A stretch of 42,601 nt of DNA from an uncultured Bacillaceae bacterium (GCA_937925695.1 CALAMD010000080.1:1-42601), one strand, 5' to 3'; positions 34,294 to 42,423 are shown, counted from the first letter of the stretch. Numbers and translations: made by a program. Notes: generated by a model from the sequence alone, not told the origin.

Positions 34294-35142
34294 CTACTCC
34301 TTTCTCGTCATAAAATACATGACATCTTCTAACGTAGCAGGTTCAATAACGATCTCATCTGCAAACTCTTTAAATAGGGATGGCTCACCTTCAAATAAAG
34401 CAGTAAAGCCAAGAGTATTTTCTCGTACATTCGTAAACAAGTTGCGTGTATCAGTATCAAGTAGCGCAAGGGGTCCCTTGACAAGATGGTAATGTTCCCG
34501 GATCTCTTCCATACTTTTTTGAAAGACTATCTGACCGTTGTGAATAAAAATGATATGATCAGCAATACGATCAAGGTCTGTCGTAATATGGGTTGAGATA
34601 AAGATCGTTTGATTTTCACGCACCATTAATTCTTGTAATATTTCTAGTAATTCTCTCCGAAATATTGGATCAAGGCCTGAAGTAGGTTCATCCATAACAA
34701 TAAATTCAGGTTCATGGGCCAGGGCAAATAAGAGAGAGCATTTCATTCTCATTCCTTTGGAAAATTGTTTAATTTTTTGCCCATAAGGCAGTTCAAACAT
34801 ACGTAAATATTTTTTAAATAATTCTTCATTCCATGTTTCATAAAGGGGCGCAATAAATGACTTCATTTTTTTAATTGTAAAATCTTCGTACATATATAAA
34901 TCATCATAGACAAAGCCAATGTTTTGTTTGACCTGATGGTTTTTATGACTTTTATCAAAGATTTTGATCTCACCTTGATCGGCCTGAACAATGTCCATCA
35001 ACATTTGGATTGTTGTTGTTTTACCACTGCCATTTGGACCAATAAATCCGGTGATGTAGCCTCTTGGAATGGTGATATTTAAATTTTCAATTGAAAAGTT
35101 CTTACGTTTTTTATAAACGTGACGGAATTCAACAGCATTCAT
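34294..35142 (-). CDS. ABC transporter ATPase of a GntR-regulated exporter
   Basis: A 282-residue ATPase with Walker A GPNGSGKTTT, Q-loop VYDDLYMYEDF, signature FSKGMRMKCSLLFAL, Walker B FIVMDEPTSGLDP and switch His in FISTHIT, followed by a 70-residue C-terminal extension. It resembles PmtA/PmtC, YtrB and BcrA-type pumps. The start is taken as ATG 35142: GAAGGAG lies 9 bases upstream and the regulator stop is one base away. Longer starts at 35181 or 35151 overlap that site. It is the second gene of the regulator-ATPase-permease-permease operon. Confidence 0.92.
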   Translation of the reverse strand: MNAVEFRHVYKKRKNFSIENLNITIPRGYITGFIGPNGSGKTTTIQMLMDIVQADQGEIKIFDKSHKNHQVKQNIGFVYDDLYMYEDFTIKKMKSFIAPLYETWNEELFKKYLRMFELPYGQKIKQFSKGMRMKCSLLFALAHEPEFIVMDEPTSGLDPIFRRELLEILQELMVRENQTIFISTHITTDLDRIADHIIFIHNGQIVFQKSMEEIREHYHLVKGPLALLDTDTRNLFTNVRENTLGFTALFEGEPSLFKEFADEIVIEPATLEDVMYFMTRKE

Positions 35143-35143
35143 T

Positions 35144-35521
35144 TTACTCATCTCCTTCATAATAAATTTCCAAAAGTTCAATCAATTCTTCCTTTGTAAG
35201 ACCAATCTGCTTACTCATCCCAACGATTTCTTCTAACTTATTTTCAATTTCTCGCAGTTGCCATTCTTTTAATACATGGGGTTGTTGACCGGCCACAAAG
35301 GTTCCTTTACCAACCGCTGAGACGACATATCCTTCCTGTTCCAAATCTTCATAAGCCCGTTTTGTCGTGATCACACTTACTTTTAAGTCTTTGGCAAGTT
35401 GCCTCATTGAAGGAAGCGCATCGCCTTCTTGTAGGGTTCCGTTAAATATATGCTGTTTGATTTGCTCTTTGATTTGTTGAAACAGCGGTTCTTTACTTGT
35501 TGTGTTAAGGATAATGTTCAT
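35144..35521 (-). CDS. GntR-family repressor, YtrA/PmtR subfamily
   Basis: A 125-residue regulator: winged helix (about 5-75: PLFQQIKEQIKQHIFNGTL, LPSMRQLAKDLKVSVITTKRAYEDLEQEGYV, GKGTFVA) and the short helical C-terminal tail of the YtrA subfamily, with no effector domain of the FadR kind. Members repress the adjacent ABC operon and are released by antimicrobial or lipid-active compounds. Start ATG 35521 follows GGAGGTG by 9 bases; a GTG at 35533 is inside that site and is rejected. It is first in its own operon, with a palindromic region at 35558-35584 just upstream as a likely operator. Confidence 0.92.
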   Translation of the reverse strand: MNIILNTTSKEPLFQQIKEQIKQHIFNGTLQEGDALPSMRQLAKDLKVSVITTKRAYEDLEQEGYVVSAVGKGTFVAGQQPHVLKEWQLREIENKLEEIVGMSKQIGLTKEELIELLEIYYEGDE

Positions 35522-35557
35522 AACAAGAATCACCTCCGTTAATGTGCTTGAAGATTA

Positions 35558-35584
35558 TATTGTATATATACACTATACACAATA
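35558..35584. promoter_or_regulatory. candidate operator/promoter of the GntR-ABC operon
   Basis: TATTGT (35558-35563) and ACAATA (35579-35584) flank a TA-rich centre containing GTATA-N7-TATAC, only 37 bases before the regulator start. GTATAC-rich inverted repeats are typical of YtrA-type operators. The same stretch would contain the promoter. Confidence 0.45.
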
Positions 35585-35737
35585 TACACACACTTCATTC
35601 AAAAGTCAATAGATTTTTTAAATAAATGATTAAAACTAAAAATGGTAATCTAATTAGAAGTGACTCATTACCCGTCGGACGTTATCGTTTCACTGATATT
35701 AATGAATAATGACGATGCAGTATTCGTTGCAGAAGGG

Positions 35738-36033
35738 GGATGCGAAATAGGTTTTATATATATTGTTAAACTTGAACAGAACACCGATTATTAGCGAGGA
35801 AAATAACGTTATGAAGAGGATGCGGAATAGGTAGCGACTTTTCAGCTTTTGAAAATGCGAGGAAAAATAACGTTTTCGCGGGGCTGCTGTATATAATGAA
35901 TAAAATGATAAGCTGAATCGGAACAAATAATAACCTAGCATGATACGCAGTTGCCTGTTGAGGCTGAGAGAGTCGAGGATGCCGCCTATCTTAATTGAAT
36001 CTAGCATGATACGCAGTTACCTGTTGAGGCTGA
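35738..36033. repeat. short direct repeats in a 670-base gene-free region
   Basis: Three repeat types lie here: GGATGCGRAATAGG at 35738 and 35818; GCGAGGAAAA(A)TAACGTT at 35794 and 35857; and a 33-base element beginning CTAGCATGATACGCAGT at 35935 and 36001, differing at one base. They suggest a decayed tandem array. A minus-strand open frame across it (102 codons) shows no protein-like pattern and is not called. 35585-35737 holds nothing recognisable. Confidence 0.7.
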
Positions 36034-36037
36034 TAAA

Positions 36038-36066
36038 AAATAAAAAACATGGGCATCCCATGTTTT
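36038..36066 (-). terminator. intrinsic terminator of the sigma/anti-sigma operon
   Basis: AAAACATGGG and CCCATGTTTT form a 10-bp perfect stem with a 3-base loop. On the minus strand it runs into T-rich sequence. It lies 130 bases after the anti-sigma stop codon. Confidence 0.75.
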
Positions 36067-36196
36067 CATAATAGATATGATTTCTATTTATTAAATAGGA
36101 GAATATTGTCTTTTCCTATAGGTCTGTGTCAGCCACTGATCATCAGCAATAACAATTTTTTACTTTGTGGTATGTTGCTTTTATGTGGCATGAGAT

Positions 36197-36943
36197 TTAT
36201 TTATGATATTTGAGGTGCATAATCTCATTTTCTGACGGTATAAGTTGATTTGTTTGTGAATCCACTTCGATCGGCACACATATCAAGTCTTTATGTTCTT
36301 GATCATAAAGACAAAGGGCGTATTCATTCATAAATACGATTGGTTCAGGTTTATTGTATTCAACCGTCACTTTGTGGACAGTTTGGTTACCGGAATTAGC
36401 TTGAACATATACTAGATTAGAGAATTGCATGGATTCATTTGTATGTCGGGCGATATATTCAATTAATGATTGGATTTCAGTAGGATCTACAGCATCATGG
36501 TTGGTTAATCGTCCTTGATTTGCAGCCGGCTCAAACATGATGTTTTGTAATGCAGATAAATCAGCTACTGTCAGTTGCTCAGATGCATTTTCTTGTAACT
36601 CAGTAGGGTGGTCGGTATCAGACTGGGTCATTGTCGGTGTTTTAGCTTGCTGCCAAATACCGATGGTAAGTAAAAGCAACACACAAAAACTGATCGCAAG
36701 ATAAGCTAACTTCGGATAATTTCGCGTTCGCTTTTGTTCGATGTTCAAAAAGATATTGCGCTCTAATTCGATAGAAGGGACAGGGATTGATTCAACATGT
36801 AATTGATCTTGCCAATAATCACGTTCTCTTGAACATTGTTCACACTTAGCCAAGTGGGCATTAACACGAAAATGCTCTTTACTCGATAATTGTCCTAATA
36901 CATAGTCGACAATTTTTTCTTGACGTATATGGCGTTGAAACAT
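36197..36943 (-). CDS. membrane anti-sigma factor with zinc-finger domain
   Basis: A 248-residue single-pass protein. The cytoplasmic N-terminus (1-60) carries the ZAS zinc-binding motif HLAKCEQC (His-x3-Cys-x2-Cys), which clamps the cognate sigma factor. One helix is at about 79-97 (LAISFCVLLLLTIGIW). The extracellular part, about 100-248, has no domain I recognise; it includes a helical region near 125-170 and strand-rich segments (VHKVTVEYNKPEPIVFMNE) at the end. It is 12 bases after the sigma gene, with AGGAGGGA before ATG. By analogy to RsiW-like factors, release could follow proteolysis, but no protease is nearby. The divergent NEW3-ABC trio is the likely output. Confidence 0.87.
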   Translation of the reverse strand: MFQRHIRQEKIVDYVLGQLSSKEHFRVNAHLAKCEQCSRERDYWQDQLHVESIPVPSIELERNIFLNIEQKRTRNYPKLAYLAISFCVLLLLTIGIWQQAKTPTMTQSDTDHPTELQENASEQLTVADLSALQNIMFEPAANQGRLTNHDAVDPTEIQSLIEYIARHTNESMQFSNLVYVQANSGNQTVHKVTVEYNKPEPIVFMNEYALCLYDQEHKDLICVPIEVDSQTNQLIPSENEIMHLKYHK

Positions 36944-36955
36944 ATGAGATCCCTC

Positions 36956-37513
36956 CTATCTGATTTTGATCCAGTTCAATAATGCTTTTTGTTTGCGCAT
37001 ATTTCTTAATCCATAGCGTACAAGCGATTTAATGGTACCTAGGGGCCGATTTAATGAGTTCGCTAGCTCCATTTGGGTCATGCCTTCAAAATAGACTCCG
37101 TAAATTACTTCCCGCTGTTTTTCTGGAATTTGTTGTAATGCCTCGATAATCAATTCTTTTTCAATTTGGAGTAACACCGACATTTCTGTTTTTACCGTAT
37201 CTATTGTATCAAGTAGTTCAAGCTTATTGACCAATACGGGTTTCTTTTTTCGTAAACGGTCGATGCTTCGGTTACGCGTTTTAACGGCCAGCCAAGCTTT
37301 AATACTACCTCGATCTGATTTGTATTGTAAAGGTTTTTCAAAAATATCTAAGAATATTTCATGAGTTACATCTTCTGCTTCATTTCGATCACCTAACACT
37401 TGGATGGCGATATGAAGGACAAAAGAAACGTATTTTTCATAAAATTGACTAAAGGCAGTTTCCGAACCTTTAGCGATGAGTTTTAACAATTGTTGATCTT
37501 GTTGTTGATCCAT
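36956..37513 (-). CDS. ECF-type RNA polymerase sigma factor
   Basis: A 185-residue sigma-70 family factor. Region 2 (about 15-85) has YEKYVSFVLHIAIQVLGDRNEAEDVTHEIFLDIF and the DNA-melting segment KAWLAVKTRNRSIDRLRKKK. Region 4 (about 125-180) has LQQIPEKQREVIYGVYFEGMTQMELANSLNRPLGTIKSLVRYGLRNMRK. Its length and anti-sigma partner place it in the ECF group. The start is set at ATG 37513, following GGGGGAAGG; an ATG at 37537 would add eight residues across that site. I could not find a convincing conserved ECF promoter pair shared by its own upstream region and the divergent trio. Confidence 0.9.
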   Translation of the reverse strand: MDQQQDQQLLKLIAKGSETAFSQFYEKYVSFVLHIAIQVLGDRNEAEDVTHEIFLDIFEKPLQYKSDRGSIKAWLAVKTRNRSIDRLRKKKPVLVNKLELLDTIDTVKTEMSVLLQIEKELIIEALQQIPEKQREVIYGVYFEGMTQMELANSLNRPLGTIKSLVRYGLRNMRKQKALLNWIKIR

Positions 37514-37895
37514 AAGACCTTCCCCCAAATACACCAAAGATAATGTTGACTCGATGTAGTTAGCCCATAAATGAAATCATGATTTTTTCTTCTATCTGTA
37601 CAAGAACAAGCAAAATATTTGAGGTAATGATACGAAGATAAATGCCTCTATTTTATATATATCGAATAATGAAAGCGAATGCAAGCATGACTATAGCAGC
37701 ATAAAACACGTATAAAGGACAGATTTAAACATGATTATTTTATCAAATAAATTTTTCTAAAAAAATTTTTAAAAAAGTAAATCCAAATAATCTCCTGATT
37801 CGTATTAATGAGTGGATACTTTCTTGAGCAACAGATCTTCCTATTTACCAATCTATTAAAAAATGAAATGAGATGTTTTAAGGAGGTATTTTTAA
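37514..37895. other. divergent intergenic region, AT-rich
   Basis: The 380 bases between the sigma gene and the NEW3 gene contain an AT-rich core (37735-37775) and no gene. Searching by eye for an ECF-type -35/-10 pair gave only an unconvincing candidate: AATCC, 16 bases, CGTA ending near 37804, ahead of the NEW3 gene, without a matching motif on the sigma side. Confidence 0.5.
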
Positions 37896-39050
37896 ATGTG
37901 GAAAAAAATTAGTTCAGCACTTTTAGCTATGGTATTGGGGGTGTTTGTCTTTGGAGCATCTGTAATCCATGCGGCGCCAATAACACTATTTACACCCTAT
38001 ACAGGTCTGTATGTAACACCAGGTGAAAGTATTACATACTCGGTATCCGTTGTTAACGAATCTAGTGAAATCCAAAATATCACATTTAATTTAAAAGGTT
38101 TACCAGAGGATTGGAATTACTCGGTCCGTTCCGGTGGAAATAGCATTCAGCAGTTATCCGTTCGTGGCAAGAGTTCAGAAGATCTCACTTTGGAAGTAAA
38201 TGTACCATTAGAAGTTGATAAAGGTACTTATGAATTTGAACTGACTGCTAAAGGAAATGATGGCGAAACATCATCATTGCCATTCCTAGTTGAAGTTTCT
38301 GAACAGGGAACATTTAAAACAGAATTCACTTCTAAACAGCCAAATATGGAAGGTCATGCTGACTCAAAATTCACTTATACAACAACATTGAAGAACCAAA
38401 CAGCAGATGAACAGCATTATGGATTAAGCGCCAGTGCGCCAGATGGTTGGATTGTTCAGTTTAAGGCAGATGGAAACGCCATCACATCCATTACGTTAGA
38501 ACCAAATGAATCTAAAGATATTGTTGTTGATGTAACGCCTGCTGAAAATGTAACCGCTGATACGTATACAATTCCTGTTGTCGCTTCAGCTGGAGCAGTT
38601 TCAGAGGAAATTGAGTTAGAAGCCGTCATTACTGGAAAATATAGCATGAATCTTACGACACCAGCTGGTAACTTAAGCTCAGATGTAACAGCAGGTGGCG
38701 ATCGTACCATTGATATTGTCGTTCAAAACACTGGTACTGCTGACTTATATGACATCGAATTGAGCGCAAATACACCACCTAATTGGGATGTTTCATTTAA
38801 CCATGATGTGATTCCTTCATTGGAAGCTGGTCAAAAAGCAACTGTAAAAGCAACCATCTCAGCACCAGATGATGCGATTGCTGGAGACTATGTGACAACA
38901 TTTAATGCTAGCACAGCAGAAGCATCTGCAGAAGCAAGTTTCCGTATGTCAGTAAAAACCTCAACCCTATGGGGCATTGTTGCAGTAATCATTATTTTAG
39001 GAGTTATCGGTGGCCTTTATGGAATCTTTAGAAAATATGGGAGGAGATAA
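37896..39050 (+). CDS. membrane-anchored NEW3-domain surface protein
   Basis: A 384-residue exported protein. A signal peptide (MWKK then a hydrophobic core, predicted cut near IHA|AP at 26/27) is followed by three repeated beta-sandwich units (about 28-135, 140-250, 255-352). Each unit shows the NEW3/CARDB-like pattern of TPGESITYSVSVVNES...LPEDWNYSV: 'G-D-W/N-W' turns at GLPEDWNYSV, APDGWIVQF and TPPNWDVSF. A C-terminal helix (about 356-377) and a Lys/Arg tail anchor it, so the domains face outward. It is the first gene of a trio with an ATPase and an ABC-2 permease, 4 bases apart from the ATPase. ATG follows AAGGAGGT. Its function is unknown; it may be an extracellular accessory of the transporter. 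Confidence 0.87.
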   Translation: MWKKISSALLAMVLGVFVFGASVIHAAPITLFTPYTGLYVTPGESITYSVSVVNESSEIQNITFNLKGLPEDWNYSVRSGGNSIQQLSVRGKSSEDLTLEVNVPLEVDKGTYEFELTAKGNDGETSSLPFLVEVSEQGTFKTEFTSKQPNMEGHADSKFTYTTTLKNQTADEQHYGLSASAPDGWIVQFKADGNAITSITLEPNESKDIVVDVTPAENVTADTYTIPVVASAGAVSEEIELEAVITGKYSMNLTTPAGNLSSDVTAGGDRTIDIVVQNTGTADLYDIELSANTPPNWDVSFNHDVIPSLEAGQKATVKATISAPDDAIAGDYVTTFNASTAEASAEASFRMSVKTSTLWGIVAVIIILGVIGGLYGIFRKYGRR

Positions 39051-39053
39051 TTT

Positions 39054-40001
39054 ATGGCACGTTCGATTATTACAATCAAAGACTTAACAAAAGTCTATGA
39101 CGGTCAATCAGCTGTTGATCAATTATCTCTTTCCATAAAACAAGGGGAAATCTTTGGTTTACTAGGTCCAAATGGTGCAGGTAAATCAACAACGATTTTA
39201 ATGTTGTTAGGTTTAATTGAACCAACTGAAGGCGAAATTGAAGTTTGTGACCTGGATCCAATTACCCAACCTATTGAAGTTAAAAAACGTGTAGGCTACT
39301 TACCAGATGATTTAGGTTTTTATCAAAATATGACAGGAATGGAAAACTTACTTTATACAGCTTCACTAAATGGTATTCCACGAAGTAAAGCAGAAGAGCG
39401 GGCAAAAGAACTGCTAGAGATCGTTGGGTTAACTGATGCTGCTGATAAAAAAACAGGAAAATATTCTCGTGGAATGAAGCAAAGATTAGGTTTAGCAGAT
39501 GTGCTCATGAAAGATCCTGAAGTGATTATTCTGGATGAGCCAACCCTTGGGATTGACCCAGAAGGTGTGCGAGAAATTTTACAATTAATTAAGCAGTTAA
39601 ATGAGGATCAGCAATTAACTGTTTTACTTTGTTCCCATCACTTGCATCAAGTCCAGCAAATTTGTGATCGTGTCGGTATTTTTGTTGATGGGAAATTGCT
39701 AGCCCTTGGTAATGTAGAGGATTTAGCATCCCAGTTATTTTTCGAAGGGTCTTATGTCGTCAATGTTGAAGCGACGCCAATTAATGACCAACTGATCAAG
39801 TCGCTGGAATCAATTGATAGCATAAACAAAATCAATCAAACAAGTGATACAAGACTTGAAATTTACTGTGAGAAAAATATTTCGCCACTCATTGCACAAA
39901 AAATCATCGAACAAGATGTTGAACTACATTATATTAGCAAAAAAGATTATGGCTTAGATGAAATTTATCATCGTTATTTTGAAGGGCGTGATGAAAGTTG
40001 A
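39054..40001 (+). CDS. ABC transporter ATPase, NosF/CcmA-like
   Basis: A 315-residue ATPase: Walker A GPNGAGKST, Q-loop YLPDDLGFYQNMTGMENL, signature YSRGMKQRLGLADVLM, Walker B VIILDEPTLGIDP and switch His in LLCSHHLHQ, then a C-terminal domain of about 90 residues typical of NosF/drug-export ATPases. A GGAGGAG site precedes ATG. It is four bases downstream of the NEW3 gene and overlaps the permease start by four bases, so all three are one operon. The cargo is unknown; NosF-like ATPases handle copper-site assembly, drugs or envelope components. Confidence 0.93.
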   Translation: MARSIITIKDLTKVYDGQSAVDQLSLSIKQGEIFGLLGPNGAGKSTTILMLLGLIEPTEGEIEVCDLDPITQPIEVKKRVGYLPDDLGFYQNMTGMENLLYTASLNGIPRSKAEERAKELLEIVGLTDAADKKTGKYSRGMKQRLGLADVLMKDPEVIILDEPTLGIDPEGVREILQLIKQLNEDQQLTVLLCSHHLHQVQQICDRVGIFVDGKLLALGNVEDLASQLFFEGSYVVNVEATPINDQLIKSLESIDSINKINQTSDTRLEIYCEKNISPLIAQKIIEQDVELHYISKKDYGLDEIYHRYFEGRDES

Positions 40002-41101
40002 AGAAGCCTAAACTCACTTTTTTCAAGAAATGGTCTGAGCAATTGAAACAGTTTGTCCAATCACGCAAACAGAACAGTAAGGAACAAGGAAGCGGAAGCA
40101 ACGAGAAAAGCACACCGGTTAGAGAAAACCAAGACCCATCGATCTTTTTTGCCATCGTAAGAAAAGAATTTACCGACTATATTAAGAGTTGGCGGATCAT
40201 TATTTTACTTATTATTATTTCCTTAACTTGTTTAGGATCACTATACACAGCAGTGACAACGATCCAGGATGTCATTTCTGAAGCAGATGATTCAGCTAAA
40301 GAAATCGTCAAAGACAGCTATTTGTTTTTGAAACTATTCACTGTATCTGATGGAACACTGCCATCCTTTATTACTTTTGTTACGTTTTTAGGACCATTAT
40401 TAGGAATTGCCTTAGGCTTTGATGCGATCAATTCAGAGCGAAATCGGGGAACGCTTTCTCGATTAATGGCCCAACCTATTCCGCGTGATTATGTAATCAA
40501 CGCGAAAGCTGTTGCTGCCTTACTTATTAATGTTGTCCTATTCTTTTCGCTCGGATTACTCGTCATGGCCTTTGGAATTTTAATTCTTGGCATTCCGCCA
40601 ACCCTTGAAGAGTTTTTGCGAATCATGTGCTACTTAATTTTATGTATTGTCTATATTGGGTTCTGGCTCAATCTAGGTATCCTGTTTTCTGTTCGCTTCA
40701 AACAAGCGGCAACATCAGCATTGGCAAGTATCGCCCTTTGGCTTTTCTTTAGTCTTTTCTATACAATGATCGTCAAAGTATTTGCCAATAGGTTCTTGTC
40801 TAGTGAAGCGATCCAGACGGCCAGCGATATGATTGGTCGCCAGAGTTTGGTGCTCAATATTATGCGGATTTCGCCAAACTACTTATTTTCCGAATCAACC
40901 AATATTTTGCTCTCACCCTCTGTCCGTAGTCTCGGTCCATTAACAATGGAGCAGACGGTTGGAGCAATTGCGGGACCATTACCATTTAGTCAAAGTCTCT
41001 TACTCATTTGGCCCCAGCTAACAGGGTTGATTGCCGCGACCATGATTTGTTTTGCAATTTCTTATATTTCCTTTATGCGCCAAGAGATTCGCACAAATTA
41101 A
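39998..41101 (+). CDS. ABC-2 type permease, NosY-like
   Basis: A 367-residue permease, TTG start overlapping the ATPase stop by four bases. An unusual soluble N-terminus of about 65 residues is rich in Lys, Gln and Ser (KQNSKEQGSGSNEKS) before the first helix. Six helices follow (about 68-88, 121-142, 170-195, 205-230, 240-262, 340-362). The second module block SERNRGTLSRLMAQPIPRDYVINAK is the usual ABC-2/NosY cytoplasmic loop, and a large extracellular loop lies at about 263-335. It forms the channel of the NEW3-ABC trio. The hairpins at 41150-41290 close the operon. Confidence 0.9.
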   Translation: MKKPKLTFFKKWSEQLKQFVQSRKQNSKEQGSGSNEKSTPVRENQDPSIFFAIVRKEFTDYIKSWRIIILLIIISLTCLGSLYTAVTTIQDVISEADDSAKEIVKDSYLFLKLFTVSDGTLPSFITFVTFLGPLLGIALGFDAINSERNRGTLSRLMAQPIPRDYVINAKAVAALLINVVLFFSLGLLVMAFGILILGIPPTLEEFLRIMCYLILCIVYIGFWLNLGILFSVRFKQAATSALASIALWLFFSLFYTMIVKVFANRFLSSEAIQTASDMIGRQSLVLNIMRISPNYLFSESTNILLSPSVRSLGPLTMEQTVGAIAGPLPFSQSLLLIWPQLTGLIAATMICFAISYISFMRQEIRTN

Positions 41102-41149
41102 TTGTGTGCTCTGCTAGCTTGTAATGAATATGTGCTACGCTTGTTAATT

Positions 41150-41189
41150 GGATGGGTCCGAGCCAAGTGGGATGGCTCGGATGGCATCC
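41150..41189. other. 40-base perfect-core inverted repeat
   Basis: TCCGAGCCA (41157-41165) pairs with TGGCTCGGA (41173-41181) and the flanks GGATG (41150-41154) and CATCC (41185-41189) extend it. No T-run follows, so it is not an ordinary terminator. It could be a 3'-end stability hairpin of the permease transcript. Confidence 0.6.
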
Positions 41190-41230
41190 TATTGTAGATG
41201 TTGGGAAAGTTTTATTGTGATAAGAAATAG

Positions 41231-41290
41231 GAAAAACCAATTGTGTGCTTGATAGCATAGTTTTGCATCAGCATTAACAATTGGTTTTTC
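41231..41290. terminator. long bidirectional terminator-like hairpin
   Basis: GAAAAACCAATTGT (41231-41244) is fully complementary to ACAATTGGTTTTTC (41277-41290). An inner stem TGCTTGAT/ATCAGCA lies within the loop. T-runs end both sides. Confidence 0.75.
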
Positions 41291-41407
41291 TGTTTTATGG
41301 TTGAGTTCGTATTTTTTAATGGTAGTGGACAGTATGACAACATCAAGCATATGAGGTGAAACAACGGAAAATATATGCGCTAAATGAATGGGATGAGGAA
41401 ACATATG

Positions 41408-41585
41408 ACCTAACTGCGTAATAGCATGTCATGTTAGATGAAACAAGCGATACTTATGTCCTAAACTGTGCAGAATACTTACATCATGTTGAGCATGTTA
41501 GGTAAAAATATAAACACCTAACTGCGAAGGATTATTATATCATTCTAACCATGCAAGATGAATCACCCGAAATCAAACTGCGTAT
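41408..41585. repeat. degenerate repeat array, period 51-57 bases
   Basis: ACCTAACTGCG occurs at 41408 and 41516, with diverged forms CCTAAACTGTG at 41460 and ATCAAACTGCG near 41572, so the steps are about 51, 57 and 55 bases. Related GATGAAACAAGCGA-like blocks lie between them. It is non-coding, running into the ytaF stop codon. Confidence 0.5.
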
Positions 41586-41590
41586 ATTTT

Positions 41591-42220
41591 TTAAATCATG
41601 TTTAACATGCCAAGGATAATCAATAACAAAGGCGCAATATATGCAATCCTATTTTGATGTTTATTTTTTGATAAAAGCAAGCCAATTTTCATCCCACTGT
41701 AGACAAATACTCCGCTCATACTGGATACTAAAATAGCAGTGATGACGGGTGAATACCCAATAATCGAAGCGCCAATACCAGCACCGAAAGCATCCAAGGC
41801 GAGGGCAATGCCGAGTAACAGCGCTTCATGGGGTGAAATTAGGCCTGATTGGTCCCAATCCGCTTGATCGGGAGTAAGCAAAATCGTAGTAAACATATTT
41901 TCTTTATGTTGCAGATCAGTCGTAGGCGCTGTTGTTGCTGACGTGTTTTTGCTAGCGCGTAAAGCATTAGTCAATGAAAACAAGCCGATGATTACCAATA
42001 TCAATCCACCAAGGATATTTGCATGCTGGGTTGGAATCATGTGATCGAGAAAATTTCCAATCGTCATTGAAATAAAGACGACAATCCCGGAACAGAGCAT
42101 AATGATTAATAAAGCAATGATTGGCACGCGAATATTTCTGATACCATAGGAGATGCCTACACCAAAGCCATCCAGGCTAACAGCAATGACTAGAAAAACT
42201 AGACCCAAATAAAAAAGCAT
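41591..42220 (-). CDS. ytaF: sporulation membrane protein YtaF (MntP-like) with EF-hand-like loop
   Basis: A six-helix protein of two three-helix halves: SLDGFGVGISYGIRNIRVP in the first half and ALDAFGAGIGASIIGY in the second are the YtaF family hallmarks, related to the MntP manganese exporters. Between the halves is a polar loop with D-W-D-Q-S-G-L-I-S-P-H-E, which fits the 12-residue calcium EF-hand loop (positions 1, 3, 5, 6, 8, 9, 12). YtaF is linked to sporulation in Bacillus; the transport role is inferred. ATG 42220 (209 residues) is preferred because AAAGGA lies 9 bases upstream and the length then matches the family. An in-frame start at 42337 would add a polar 39-residue N-terminus with no ribosome binding site. 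Confidence 0.85.
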   Translation of the reverse strand: MLFYLGLVFLVIAVSLDGFGVGISYGIRNIRVPIIALLIIMLCSGIVVFISMTIGNFLDHMIPTQHANILGGLILVIIGLFSLTNALRASKNTSATTAPTTDLQHKENMFTTILLTPDQADWDQSGLISPHEALLLGIALALDAFGAGIGASIIGYSPVITAILVSSMSGVFVYSGMKIGLLLSKNKHQNRIAYIAPLLLIILGMLNMI

Positions 42221-42423
42221 TTGACCAAATCCTTTGCTTTTAATCTGATGTGATGTATTGTATGGATTCATCTTGGCATCTGATTGGGCTTCGTGTGCAG
42301 CCTGGTTGTAAGCAAAGGAATGATTGGGTTTGCTCATAGCAATAGGTTTTTTATGTTAGTTACAGAGAAATTATTGAAGAAATTGTTCCCGTGGGTAAAG
42401 GCGAACAAGGCAATCTGAGTTTA

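Noticed and set aside
35699..36007. Minus-strand frame of 102 codons
   Set aside because: It lies over the direct repeats, has no ribosome binding site, and its hydrophobic part looks like translated AT-rich repeat sequence.
37780..37810. ECF-type promoter AATCC-N16-CGTA ahead of the NEW3 gene
   Set aside because: The -35 element does not match known ECF consensus well, and the same pair was not found before the sigma gene, where autoregulation would require it.
41189..41404. Minus-strand frame of 71 codons after the NEW3-ABC operon
   Set aside because: It spans the long terminator hairpin at 41231-41290, so it is not plausible as a gene.
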